Counted from the stretch's first letter, positions 1-12,856 are shown. The stretch: DNA of 64,000 bases from Jacaranda mimosifolia (GCA_018894105.1 CM032121.1:19812730-19876729), one strand, 5' to 3'. Notes: a model not told the origin generated them from the sequence alone. Numbers and translations are program-made.

Positions 1-454
1 AAGCTTCATGCCACCAAGTCGAAGCCTATCAGCCAAGACCAAACATTCGACTCCACAGTCGACAAAATTACTTGAACTTTACCTTTCATGATATGAAATC
101 GACTCCGTAGTCGCTAAGTTTATTTGAACTTTAACAATTCATGATATGAAATCCACCCCACAGTCGCTAAGTTATTCAAAGTTTGAATGCTAATTATTTC
201 GCTTGCATATCAGTCACAACTTACTCGACGGGGATCTTGAATGAATCTCACAAAATATAACACTGCGAACATTCAACCATAAATTTATTCGCATAAAAGA
301 ATAAAGACTATGGAGGCAAAAAATTAGCTAAACTTGCTAAAAAGAGAAAAAGCAACAAAGCATTCGTTTATACATCAGCATGAATAATCCAAAGTGCAAA
401 TGCCTCATCAAGGCATGTTCATTACATATTAAAGAACAAAAATGAACAAAAACT
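1..454. repeat. pol-to-aORF spacer of Gypsy-1 with a 52-53 bp tandem repeat
   Basis: Non-coding spacer between the missing pol and the antisense ORF. Units of 52-53 bp start at 48 and 100, and a partial third starts at 153. Each begins with a CGACTCCACAGTCG-like inverted motif and ends in CATGATATGAAAT. The equivalent spacer of Gypsy-2 is 29599-30063 and does not clearly keep the repeat. Confidence 0.6.
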
Positions 455-2892
455 TCAGCTAGAACCGGCACCCTCTTCACCAGCCTCCCGAGCACCCTCA
501 TCATCGACCAGCGAGGGCTCGGGCATAGCCACAGAAATGGGCGCAGCAGCGGTTTTCGATTGAGATGGACCAGCCGCATCGATCAGGAATCGTCTGTTGG
601 GAGTAGGAAAATATGCTGCTACGTCGGCCTCTCCCTCATTGACCTCGAACGAAAAGTCACCGGCGAACTCAAACTCCTGGGCAACGACCTTTAGTTTTTG
701 CCCGACCTCCGCTTGCCTCCTCTGCTCATCTGTTAGCGAGGTCAGTTGGGCAGTCTCCTCTACTGCGGTGACCTCGACGCCGGATCCCTCGGCCCCACCC
801 CCACCCGGAAGATAAGGCTGAAGCTGCTCGTCGAGCAAGTGGCTAATGCGACTCCTATCTTCTGGTCGAAAGCAGTAGCCCACAAGTTGCAGTTGTTTAA
901 TGGCCTTCTCAAATGAGCTCCGGGCGTCGTCGAGAGCAAATATGACGCTCGTATCTTGGAATGCTGGGCTTAACATAAACTATTGCACCGCCTCTTGGTG
1001 CACCAGTGGAAGTATATGATCGAACTCAGCCCGCACCTCGTCCAGAGTTGCATTCTGACCCACAGATCGACCAGAGCTCCAAGCGACCTGCCTGTCCAGA
1101 TGCAATTTTTTCACTACCTCATCCATTTTTGTCCTCTCTTGGACAAATACGACCAGCTGCTCGTCTTTCTGTTGGAGCTCCTTGGCCAGCTCCCCGACCT
1201 ATTTTTCTAGCTCATCGACCCTCATCTGCGAAGACTCGATCTGAGCCTTCAAAGTTTCTGTGTCCCCGCCAGCCTCTAGTTGTTCCCGATCCGCCAGAGC
1301 CATCTCTGATCTTCGATAAAAGTTATACCGCAACTGGCCGACATAAAAGATAATACCTTTAGATACTCAATCAACGGGTAGCGATATAATAATAAGCAAG
1401 TAAACTTTACCATGTTGGCATGATAAGCTAACGCCCGAAGAGCCGCATCCTGGCTCAACCCCATAATCTTCCACTAGTCAACCACGAATGGACCTGCTAG
1501 CAAAACTTTCAGTGGGGCAGCTCCCTTCGACCCCGTAGTGTCCATAGAAAGCAAGTTATACACGGACATGCCTGGTTCAATCCCGAACCGAGAAGATGGC
1601 AACTTCGGCAAGTTGAACAATAAGTTATCCCCGCGAGCTTTGAAGAGATCGTCTCCGGTTGGCGGGCTCAACCCTACTGCTTTCCCTTTCCTTTTATCGG
1701 TAGCAGCCCTTTTCGAAGCAGGTCTAGCCTGCTCCACCATCGCCCTCTTGCCCCAATCTAAGAGGCTACCGCCTGCAGCCACGATTGCTCAACCCGAGGA
1801 TGGTGTCTGAGAGGGGGCAGGCACCGCGTCCTCCTGACAGAACGCCTCGATCGCAGCGGCTGCTCGTCGAGCCGCAGTACCTTGCCGGTGTTGTTAGTTT
1901 CTCTCTGCCGTCGCCAAAGCCTCCACTCTCGACCTGTTCATGATTGTCGTATGATCTGTCGAACAGAAAAATAACAGGGGTAAAAATCGACGGCAGCAAT
2001 GAAAAAAGCAATAGATTAATAGAAGCACCATCTACCTAGTCGATCATTTACAGGCAAATTTAATGGAGCTGGTGATAACCCAGCCAACACCAAATGCCTC
2101 TCCTCGATTAAAATCGAGGCCTCCATCTGGTCAAATTCGACCAGGTCCCGAACGAAGGTCTTGGGCTAGGTAGGGGTAAGGTTGCCTGGCATTTCAACAT
2201 GCCCTATCCACCAGCCCCGAGGAATACTAAAACCCCTAGCCACTCAAACAAATAGGTACCATTTTTCCACTCTTGCCCATATGAGGAAGCAGGGGCTACG
2301 AGAAACTTACAGCGCGGTCGAGAAGTCAAATAATAGAAGCCCGACTCGTCGGCGCTGCCAGACTTGTAAGATATTGGCTTGTGAAAAAGGTTGGAAAAGT
2401 TTTCAAAGTTGGCAAGCTGATTGAATAGATACATTAAAACAATGAAACTACAGATGGTAGAAAAATAGTTGGGCAACAATTGGGTGATGCACACTTGAAG
2501 GCCCCTAAATAGTTTGATCATTGTATCACTCAGTGGGAACCTAAGACCACATTTGAAAGTATCCTTGAAAATAGTTATGCAACCTATAGGAGGACGATGC
2601 ATTCGACTAGTCTCCCCAGGAGTTAGAAGTTCGTATTCAGTTGGAATATGGTAGACACAATCTCGCTGTAATGATTTGGTGTAGATAGTCGACCCCGCAA
2701 ATGAGGAATCTGGCTTGGCCCAACTTCATCTCCCCCTCGGTTGCTACTCGAACTGCTGGAGCTCGAGCTGCTGGAACTAGAATCGTCACTCAACGACTTA
2801 CTGGACTCCCCAGCCACATATCTAAGCCTATCAGATTGGGTGGCCTCACTATCCCTTCCTCGACTACTCTCAAAGCCAGATAAACCCAACAT
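455..2892 (-). pseudogene. aORF-1: antisense extra ORF of Gypsy-1 (plant 'putative gypsy-type transposon' family)
   Basis: Read on the minus strand from the ATG at 2892. Order: a Ser-rich N-terminus with a run of about 13 Ser; a conserved core at 2204-2640 with GCITIFKDTFKCGLRFPL and a later SGFYYLTSRPR segment; intron 1 (1956-2035, GT..AG); a basic linker with KRKGKAV; intron 2 (1334-1410, GT..AG); a coiled coil (about 1330-1010); and an acidic C-terminus (455-976). The core resembles proteins annotated as Transposase_28 / putative gypsy-type transposon. Its function is unknown; nuclear targeting or silencing suppression are only guesses. In-frame stops occur before the basic linker, in the coiled coil and just before 976, so this copy looks dead. 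The same exon order and intron 1 position occur in aORF-2 (17496-29598). Confidence 0.7.
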
Positions 2893-3047
2893 GATGTCAA
2901 AAATCTAAAGGGTACGAAGTAAAAATGAAGGAGCACTTACTTAATCGAATAGCTAAAAGTAGAAGATCTTGAATGCAAGAATGTTTGGATAGTCGGTCGA
3001 TAGGAAGCTAAAGCAGTAAAAGTAAAAATAGCTAGTTTTACCACGAA

Positions 3048-3055
3048 TATTTATA
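3048..3055 (-). promoter_or_regulatory. TATA box of the antisense aORF-1 promoter
   Basis: On the minus strand the sequence CCCCTATAAATATTCG lies about 160 bp upstream of the aORF-1 ATG (2892). A G-box core CACGTG is at 3115-3120, about 60 bp further upstream. aORF-2 has CCCTATAAATAG at a comparable distance (17283-17290) although most surrounding bases have diverged. This suggests an independent promoter between the PPT and the aORF. Confidence 0.55.
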
Positions 3056-3246
3056 GGGGTGCAAACGCGGGAACCCAAACGCTTGTAATAATGCAAGTAA
3101 CCACCACGCCGCCCCACGTGTGCCACGATGTAACTGCTCAATAAATGTGCCAAACCCTGGTCGATTTTTGAAAAACCCTGGTCGATTCTTGAAACTGGCC
3201 ATCAATCTATTTCCCAACGCTTCTCGTCGAATCTTCGTTCAGCCTT

Positions 3247-3260
3247 GGGAAGTGGGGGGA
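3247..3260 (+). other. Polypurine tract of Gypsy-1
   Basis: GGGAAGTGGGGGGA followed by CTCA and then the TG of the LTR. Gypsy-2 has a matching GGAGTGGGGGGGGG then CTCA on the minus strand (17059-17076). This is the expected plus-strand priming site. Confidence 0.75.
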
Positions 3261-3264
3261 CTCA

Positions 3265-3957
3265 TGATATGGGGTGGCCCAAGTAGCTTCGCCCAAACCA
3301 AGTTGTCCCAAACATGCAGCGCTAAGCCCAGTCTTGCATCCGAGGCCCATAGGCACAATTGACCTCGATCGACCTCTTTCTCGACCCGTGCCTCTAACCT
3401 GTTTCCCAGAATAATATATAGTCGACCATCTCGACCAGAGAGGTCGATACAGTACAATACTCTGCCTCCGCATTAAATGCACTAACCGGCGGCATGCCTC
3501 CATATTAATGGCGCATGTCACCCCCCCTTACCGTCTGACACAGCGAGCACTTCAACAGTGTACTCCTCTGCCTTAAAGCCTGGAAAGACGGCCACTTGGA
3601 GAGGCAGAGGGAGGAGAGTTGACCAATTGCCCCTCATGCAAGGACAAAAGCCCTCCCTACTCGTCAGTGGCATCACAGACAAATCCCCAGGTGGAGAAGG
3701 CAATAAATACCCCCATTCCAACCTTCTAAAGGTATGCTCTCATATATACAAAAAGTTCATACTCTGCTGCTCTTATTTTCAAGTCAACCCGCATTGACTT
3801 GAGCGTCGGAGGGCCTAAGCCGAGGGCTCCTTGGCTAGCCTGACGTTTGCTGGTGATTGTAGGATTCAGCCCACCTGAACAAGTATATCGACCAGAGAGG
3901 CCGAGTTTCATCCAATCTTCTAGTTGAACCAATACACAACGATTCAAACCCTCATCA
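3265..3957 (+). repeat. 3' LTR of Gypsy-1 (about 693 bp)
   Basis: Begins TGATATGGGGTGGCCCAAG directly after the PPT and ends CTCATCA. It is homologous to the solo LTR at 47069-47821. Shared blocks include the CGCATTAAATGC region, the promoter-like CAATAAATACCCCC (3701-3713, TATAAATACC in the other copies) and the block ACTTGAGCGT..GAG near the 3' end. The flanking 5 bp are ATAAT; the partner TSD is outside the window. Confidence 0.8.
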
Positions 3958-4359
3958 ATAATAATAATAATGGCATTGAAATATATCAATTCTAATGTCA
4001 ATAAACAATAATTATGTTCATTAACTTTATGCTTCAATTTTTTTTCTCTATATTACAATAATTTTTTAAATTTATTCTTTTTTCTTCTCAATTCTTCAAT
4101 TACAATTTAAACATATACATACATGGATTAAGAGATTTTTATTAAAAGATATAAATAATACATTATTTAATAAATATATATTCAAAGCAGATATTAAAAA
4201 GATTGGATACACATTTATCATATCTGCATCCATATATAATTGGATATCTACTAATCAAATATGGATAATATTCACTTTAAATGGATACAGATAAATTTTG
4301 TATAAACGGATACGAATGTGAATAGTAAATGAATTATCAAATATTCATTTACAACCCTA
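3958..4359. other. AT-rich DNA between the Gypsy-1 LTR and the satellite
   Basis: About 400 bp of AT-rich sequence with a short ATA/ATT run near 3958-3972 and no coding potential. It ends abruptly at the first satellite monomer. No feature recognised. Confidence 0.6.
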
Positions 4360-7300
4360 AGCACATTAGGAATCTTAGTACCATCCATCAACGGCTTCAA
4401 ACTACTATGAATGAAAGCGCAAGTATTTGAATGTAGGTGTTTGTGTTCTAAACCATTTCAACATGTGTATATCCAAACCATTTCTTCAACAAACCATGGT
4501 TTTGTCATGTCAGGGTACCATACGCATTGTTGCATACATCGAATTAAGCATTATCTCGGCCTTTGGAAATGCAAGAACATAAATACAAAAAATAAATACA
4601 CAGCAACGGCAAGGTGAGTACATAAATGTAGTTCTAGAGTACATAACTGTCAAAATTAGGTACTTCTTTGCCGATTTTCAATATTATTCTCAGCATATAA
4701 AGGATTGTGTTCAATTCAGCCTAATCTAGCCATTGTATAATCATACGACCATGGCGTGTTATTATTAGCACATTAAGGATCTTTCATGCCATCTATGAAT
4801 GATTTCACACCACCATGAATGAGAGCGCTAGTGGTTGGATATAGGTGCTTGTGCCCCAAATCATTTCAACATGTGCATATCCAAATAATTTCTTCAACAA
4901 ATCATGATTTTGTCGCGTCGGGGTGTCTTATGCGTTGTTGCTCACATTGAATTAAGCCTCATCTCAGCCTTTGGAAAAGCAAGTACATAAACACAAAAAA
5001 TAAGTATACAATATTGGCGAATTGAGTGCATAAACACAGTTCTAGAGAACAAAATTGTCAAAACTAGGTACTTTTTTCAATTTTTGGTATCATTCTCAAC
5101 AAATAAGAGATCATATTCAATTCGGCCTAATTTGGCCATTGCGTGATTGTAAGACTAGGGCATGTCATTATTTGCACGTTAGGGGTTTATGGTACCACCC
5201 ACGAATAGCTTCACACTACTATGAATGAAAGTGCAAGTGTTTGGATGTAGGAGTCTCTATTCCAAACATTTCAATATATGCGTATCCATACTATTTCTTC
5301 AATAAACCATGATTTTGTTGCGTCGATGTATCTTATATGTTGTTGGATGCATCGAATTGAGCTTCATCTCAGCATTTGGAAAAACAAGTACAAAAACACA
5401 AAAAATAAATACACAACATCAGCAAACTGAGTATATAAACGCAGTTCTAGAGTACATAACTACCAAAATTGGTTACTTTTTTGCTGACTTTCAATGTCAC
5501 TCTCAGCACATAAGGGATAGAGTTCAATTCTTCCTAATCTGGCAATTGCATGATCATAAGACCATGGTGTGTCATTATCATCATATTAGGAAATTTTGAT
5601 ACCATCCATGAATGGTTTCACAATACTATGAATGAAAGCGCAAGTATTTGGATGTAGGTATTTGTGTTCCAAACAATTTCAACATCTGCGTATCTAAACC
5701 ATTTCTTCAATAAATAATGGTTTTGTCACGTCGGGTGGCTTATGCGTTGTTGCATGCAATGAATTGAGCTTAATCTCGACCTTTGAAAAATTAAGTACAT
5801 AAACACGAAAAATAAGTACACAACATTGGCAAACTTAGTACATAAATGTAGTTTTGGAGTACATAACTGCCAAAACTAGGTACTTTTTCGCTGATTTCCA
5901 GTATCATTCTCAGCACAAAAGGGATAGAGTTTAATTTGGCCTAATCTGCCCATTGCGTTATCATAAGACCAAGGCGTGCCATTATCAGGACGTTAGGGAT
6001 TTTTGGTACCATCCCCGAGCGACTTCACATTACTATGAATGAAAACACTGGTGTTTAGATATAGGTATTTGTGTTCCAAATCATTTAAACATGCGCGTAT
6101 CTAAGCTATTTCCTCTATAAACCATGGTTTTATTGTGTCGGGGTATCTTATGCGTTGTTGCATGCATCGAATTAAGCCATATCTCGGTCTTCAAAAAACC
6201 AAGTAAATAAACACCAAAACTAAGTGTACAATATTAGCAAATTGAGTACATAAATGCAGTTCTAGAGTACATAATTGCCAAAACTATGTACTTATTTTCT
6301 AATTTTTGGTATCACTTTCGACGCATTATTGATCAAGTTTAATTCGGCCTAATCTGGCCGTTGCGTGATCATAAGACCATGACGTATCATTATCAACACA
6401 TTAGGGATTTTTGGTACCATCCATAAACGTCTTTACGCTATAATGAATGAAAGCGCAAGTGCTTGGATACAGGCTTTTACATTCTAAATCATTTAAAAAT
6501 GTGCATATCAAAGTTATTTCTTCAGCAAACCATAGTTTCGTCGTGTCGGGGTATCTTATGCATTATTGCACGTATGAAATTGAGCCTTATCTCGTCATTT
6601 GGAAAAGTAAGTCCATAAACCCAAAATATAAGTACACAATAGTGGCAAACTGAGTACATAATGTAGTTCTGGATTACATAACTGCCAAAACTAGTAACTT
6701 TTTTATTGATTTTCGGTTTCCTTCTCAGCGCATGAGGGATTAAGTTAAATTTGGCCAAATCTGGCCATTCCGTGGTCATAAGACCATGGCGTGTCCTTAT
6801 TAGCACATTAGTGATTTTTGGTACCATCCATGAAGGGTTTCACACTACAATAAATGAAAGTGCCAGTGGTTAGATATAGGTGTTTGTGTTCCAAACCATT
6901 TCTTAAACAAATCATGATTTCATCGCATCGGGATATCTTTTGCAATATCGCACGCATCAAATTATGCCCCTTCTTGGCCTTTGGAAAAGAAAGTACATAA
7001 ACACAAAAAATAAGTACACAGTATTGGCAAACTAAGTACATAAACACAGTTCGGGAGTATATAACTACCAAAATTGGGTTATTTTTTCCATTTTTTATGT
7101 TATTCGCAACACATAAGTGATCAAGTTCAATTCAGCTTAATCTGGCCATTGCGTGATCACAAGACCATGGCGTGTCATTATCAGCACATTAGGGATTTTT
7201 GGTACCATCTATGAACGGCTTTACACTACTATGATTGAAAGTGCAAGTGTTTAGATATAAGTGTTTGTTTTCCAAATTATTTCAACATGTGCATATCTAA

Positions 7301-10300
7301 GCCATTTCTTCAACAAACCATGGTTTTATCACGCCAAGGTGTCTTACGCATTATTGTACGCATTGAATTGAGCCTCATCTTGACCTTTGGAAGTGGAAGT
7401 ACATAAACATAAAAAATAAATGCACAATAATGGCGAACTAAATACCTAAACGTTGTTCTGGAGTACATAATTGTCAAAACTGGGTACTCTTTTATAGATT
7501 TTTGGTATCATTCTTAGCATATAAGGGATTGAATTCAATTTAATCTAATCTAGCCATTGCGTGAACTTAAGATTATGGCGTGTCATTATCAACACATTAG
7601 GGATTTTCGGTACCACCCATGAATGGCTTCACACTACTGTAAATGAAAACACAAGTGTTTGGATGTAGGTGTTTGTGTTCCAAGCCATTTCAATATGTAT
7701 GTATCTAAATCATTTTTCCAACAAATCATGGTTCGTCAAGTTGAGGTGTCTTATGCATTGTTGCACGTATCGAATAGAGCATTATCTCGGCCTTTGTAAA
7801 AGCAAGTACATAATCACGAAAAATAAGTACACAACATTGGCAAACTAAGTACATAAACACAGTTTTAGAGTACATTACTGCCAAAACTAGGTACTTTTTT
7901 GTTCTAATTTCTAGTATGATTCTCAGCACGTAAGAGATTGAGTTCAATTCAGCCTAATCTGGCCATTGCATGATCATATGACCCTGACGTGTCATTATCG
8001 GCACATTAAGGATCTCTAATACCATCTATGAATGGTTTCACACTACTATGAATGAAAGCGCAAGTATTTGGATATAGGTATTTGTATTCTAAACTATTTT
8101 AAACTATGCGTATCCAAACTATTTCTTCAACAAACCATGATTTTATTGTATCAGGGTATCTTATGTATTATTGCATGCATCGAATTGAGTGTCATCTCGG
8201 CCTTTAGAAAAGTAAAGACATAAACATGAAAAAATAAATACATAACATTGGTAAATTGAGTACTTAAACGTAATTTTAGAGTATATGCCAAAACTTGATA
8301 CTTTTTTTTTCCAATTTTTGGTATCATTCTCAGCACATAAGAGGTCAATTTCAATTCAGCCTAATCTAGCCATTGCATGATCATACGACCATGGTGTGTT
8401 ATTATCAGCACAATTTTTGGTACCATCCAAGAACGGCCTCACACTTCTATGAAAGAAAGCGCAAGTGTTTGAATGTAGATGTTTGTGTTCCAAATCATTT
8501 CAACATATGCGTATCCAATCCATTTCTTCAACAAACCATGGTTTTTTCATGTTGGGGTGTTTTATGCATTGTTTCATGCATCGAATTGAGCCTTGTCTCA
8601 GCCTTTGCAAATGCAAGAACATAAATACAAAAAAGAAGTACACAATAATGGAAACTGAGTACATAAACATAGTTCTAGAGTACATAACTACCAAAATTAG
8701 GTACTTTTTTTGCTGATTTTCGATATCACTCTTAGCACATAAGGGATTGTGTTCAATTTAGTCTAATCTGACTATTGCATGATCGTAAGACCATGGCGCA
8801 TCATTATCTGCACGTTAGGAATTTTTAGTACCATCCACGAATAGCTTCACACTATTATGAATGAAAGTGTAAAGGTTTGGGTGTCGGTGCTTATGTTCCA
8901 AACCATTTCAACTTGATCGTATCCAAACCATTTTTTCTACAAGTCATGGTTTTGTCACTTCGGGGGGTCATATATGTTGTTGCACGCATCGAATTGAGCC
9001 TCTTCCTAGCATTTGGAAAAGCAAGCACATTAATACGAAAAATAAATACAAAATATTGGTAAACTAAGTACATAAACATAATTCTAGAGTACACAACTTG
9101 GGTGTAGGTGTTTGTGTTCCAAATCATTTCTTCAACAAACCATGGTTTTGTCGGTCGGGGGTGTCTTATTCATTTTTGCATTCATCGAATAAAGCATTAT
9201 CTTGGCCTTTGGAAATGCAATAACATAAATTCAAAAAATAAGTACACAACAATGGCAAACTGAGTACATAAATGTAGTTCTGGAGTACATAACTGCTAAA
9301 ATTAGGTATCTCTTTGCCGATTTTGGGTATCATTGTCAGCACATAAGAGATTTTGTTCAATTCAGTCTAATCTGACCATTGCATGATCGTAAGACCATGG
9401 CACATCATTATCAGCACATTGGGGACTTTGCGTACCATCAATGAATGGTTTCACACGACCATGGATGAGAGCACTAGTGGTTGGATGTAGGTGCTTGTGT
9501 TGTAAACCATTTCAACATGTGTATATCCAAATAATTTCTTCAACAAATGATGGCTTTGTTGCATCGGGGTATCTTATATGTTGTTTAACACATTGAATTG
9601 AGCCTCATCTCGGCCTTTGGAAAAGCAAATACATAAACACAAAAAAAGAGTATACAATATTGGCGAACTGAGCACATAAACACAGTTCTGGAGAACATAA
9701 TTGTAAATTGGGTACTTTTTTTTCATTTTTGGTATCATTCTCAGCACATAAAAGAACACATTCAATTCGGCCTAATCTGGCCATTGCGTGATCATAAGAC
9801 TGGGGCATATCATTATCTACATGTTAGGGATTTTTGGTACCATCCAGAATGGCTTCACACTACTATGAACGAATGCGCAAGTATTTAGATATAGGAGTCT
9901 CTATTCCAAACATTTCAACATACACATATCCAAACCATTTCTTCAACAAACTATGATTTTGTGGCATCGGGGTATCTTATACGTCGTTGGACGTATCGAA
10001 TTAAGCCTTGTCTCAGTATTTGGAAAAGCAAGTACAAAAATATGTAAAATAAGTACCCAACATCAGCAAACTGAGTGCATAAACGCAGTTCTAGAATACA
10101 TAACTGCTAAACCTGGGCACTTTTTCGCCGACTTTCAGTATCGTTCTCAGCACATAGGGCATAGAATTTACTTCTGCCTAATTTGGCCATTACGTGATTA
10201 TAAGACCATGGCGTGTTATTATCATCACATTAGGGAATTTTGGTACCATCCATGAATGGTTTCACACTACTATGAATGAAAGCACAAGTGTTTAGATGTA

Positions 10301-12856
10301 GGTGTTTATGTTCCAAACAATTTCAACATCTGCATATCCAAACCATTTCTTCAATAAACAATGATTTTTCATGTCGAATGGCTTATGCGTTGTTGTATGC
10401 AACAAATTGAGCTTCATCTTGGCCTTTGGAAAATCAAGTACATAAACATGAAAAATAAGTACACAACATTGGAAAATTTAGTACATAAACGCAGTTCTGG
10501 AGTACATAACTGCCAAAACTAGGTACTTTTTCGCTGATTTCCAGTATCATTCTTAGCACAAGGGTAGAGTTTAATTCGGCCTAATCTAGCCATTACATTA
10601 TCATAAGATCATGGCATGTCATTATCAACATGTTAGGGATTTTTAGTACCATCCACGAGCAGCTTCACATTACTATGAATGAAAGTACCAGTGTTTGGAT
10701 GTTGGTGTTTGTGTTCCAAATCATTTAAACATGTGCGTATTCAAATTATTTCCTCAATAAACTATGGTTTTGCCCGTTGGGGTGTCTTATGCGTTACTGC
10801 ATGCATCAAATCAAGCCATATCTCTGTCTTCGAAAAATCAAGTGCATAAACACAAAAATGAAGTTGTTCTAGAATACATAATTGCCAAAATCGAGTACAT
10901 AAATGTTGTTCTAGAATACATAACTGTCAAAACTAGGTACTTGTTTTCCAATTTTCAGTATCATTCTCAATACATAAGAGATCAAGTTTAATTCGGCCTA
11001 ATTTGGCCATTGCATGATCATAAGACCATGGCATATCATTATCAACACATTAGGGATTTCTTTACCATCCATAAACGACTTCACATTGTTGGGGTATCTT
11101 ATACATTATTGCATGCATCAAATTGAGCCTCATCTCGTCCTTTAGAAAAGTAAGTCCATAAACCCAAAATATAAATACATACAGTGGCAAACTGAGTACA
11201 TTAACATCATTCTGGATTACATAACTGCTAAAACTGGTTACTTTTTTATTGATTTTCAGTATCATTCTCAGCACATAAGGGATTGAGTTAAATTCGGCCT
11301 AATTTGGCCATTCCATGATCATAAGACCATAGCTTGTCATCATTAGCACATTAGTGATTTTTGGTACCATCCATGAGGGGTTTCACCCTACAATGAATGA
11401 GAGCGCTAGAGATTGGATGTAGGTGTTTGCATTCCAAACTATTTCAACATGTGTGTATCCAAATTATTTCTTAAACAAATCATGGTTTTGTCATGTTGGA
11501 ATGTCTTTTGCATTGTTGCATGCATCGAATTGAGCCCTATCTCGGCCTTTGGAAAAGCAATAATATAAACACAAAAAATAAGTACACAACATTGGCAAAC
11601 TAAGTACAAAAACGCATTTTGGGAGTACATAACTACCAAAATTAGGTTTTTTTTCACTTTTTGGTATCATTCTCAGCACATAAGGGATCGAGTTCAATTC
11701 GGCCTAATCCGCCATTGCATGATCATAAGACCATGACCTGTCATTATCAGCACATTAGGGATTTTCTATACCATCTATGAACGGTTTCACACTATTATGA
11801 ATGAAAGCACAAGTGTTTAGATGTAGCTGTTTGTGTTTCAAATTATTTCAACATGTGTGTATCCAAATCATTTCTTCAACAAACTATGGTTTTGTCATGT
11901 CGGGGTGTCTTATGCGTTGTTGCACATATCTAATTGAGCCTCATCTCAACCTTTGGAAAAGCAAGTACATAAACATGAAAAATAAGTACAGAACATTAGC
12001 AAACTGAGTACATAAACGCAATTCTAGAATACATAACTGCCAAAACTGAGAACTTTTTTTCGATTTCGGTATCATTTTCGGCACATAAGAGATCAAGTTT
12101 AATTCGGTCTAATCTAGCCATTAGATGATCATAAGACCATGTCGTGTCATTATCAGCACATTAGAGATTTTTGATACCATCTATGAACGATTTCACACTA
12201 CTATAAATGGGAGAGCAAGTGGTTAGATGTAGGTGTTTGTGTTCCTAATCATTTCAACATATGCATATCTAAACCATAGTTTTTTCACATTGAAGTGTCC
12301 TATGCATTGTTGCACTCATTGAATTGAGCCTCATCTCGGCCTTTGGGAATGCAAGTACATAAACACAAAAATAAGTACTCAACATTGGCAAACTAAGTAC
12401 ATAAATGCAGTTCTGGAGTACATAACTACCAAAATTAGGTCCTTTTTTGCCAATTTCCATTATCATTCTCAGTACATAAGGATTGAAATCAATTTGGCCT
12501 AATTTGGCTATTGCATGATCATAAGACTATGGCGTGACATTATCCACACATTAGGTATTTGCAGTACCATCCACGAACATTTTCACACTACTATGAATGA
12601 GAGCGCAAATGGTTGGACATAGGTATTTGTGTTCCAAACCATTTCAACATGTGCGTGTCCAAATCATTACTTCAACAAACCATGATTTTGTCACGTTGGG
12701 ATGCCATCTATTGTTTCACGCATCGAATTGACCCTCATCTCAATCTTTGGAAAAGCAAGTACATAAACACAAAAATTAAGTACACAACATTGGCAAAATC
12801 AATACATAAATGTAGTTTTGGAGTACATAAATGCCTAAACTGGGTACTTTTTCTGA
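4360..12856 (+). repeat. Satellite array, ~407-bp monomer, about 21 copies, with higher-order structure
   Basis: The anchor GCACATTAGGGATTTTTGG (or variants) recurs near 4361, 4768, 5174, 5579, 5988, 6396, 6805, 7184, 7591, 8002, 8408, 8810, 9413, 9820, 10227, 10629, 11045, 11347, 11752, 12156 and 12550. Most steps are 402-411 bp. Shorter steps come from internal deletions (6805-7184 and 11045-11347); the 8810-9413 step contains one truncated monomer. Most monomers carry the palindrome AAACCATGGTTT or a variant and a block of GTACATAA motifs about 21 bp apart. Small ORFs of 60-100 codons recur at the same place on both strands but shift and stop from copy to copy, so I do not call them genes. 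The array ends near 12856, where the sequence turns to unrelated AT-rich DNA. Confidence 0.93.

Larger units (their letters stand above)
1..3957 (+). mobile_element. Gypsy-1: 3' portion of a Tat-like Ty3/Gypsy retrotransposon
   Basis: The window opens inside an LTR retrotransposon running on the plus strand. In order it holds a non-coding spacer, an extra ORF on the opposite strand, a polypurine tract (3247-3260) and an LTR (3265-3957). This order (pol, antisense extra ORF, PPT, 3' LTR) is known for some Tat-lineage Gypsy elements. gag-pol itself lies left of the window. The same order, strand-flipped, is seen in Gypsy-2 at 16316-30637, which supports the assignment. Confidence 0.8.

Noticed and set aside
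2745..2800. Poly-Ser run as a separate microsatellite-encoded protein
   Set aside because: It is part of the N-terminal exon of aORF-1, in frame with the flanking sequence.
4360..12856. Regular repeats suggesting a CRISPR array
   Set aside because: The whole 407-bp unit is repeated with no unique spacers; this is a eukaryotic satellite.
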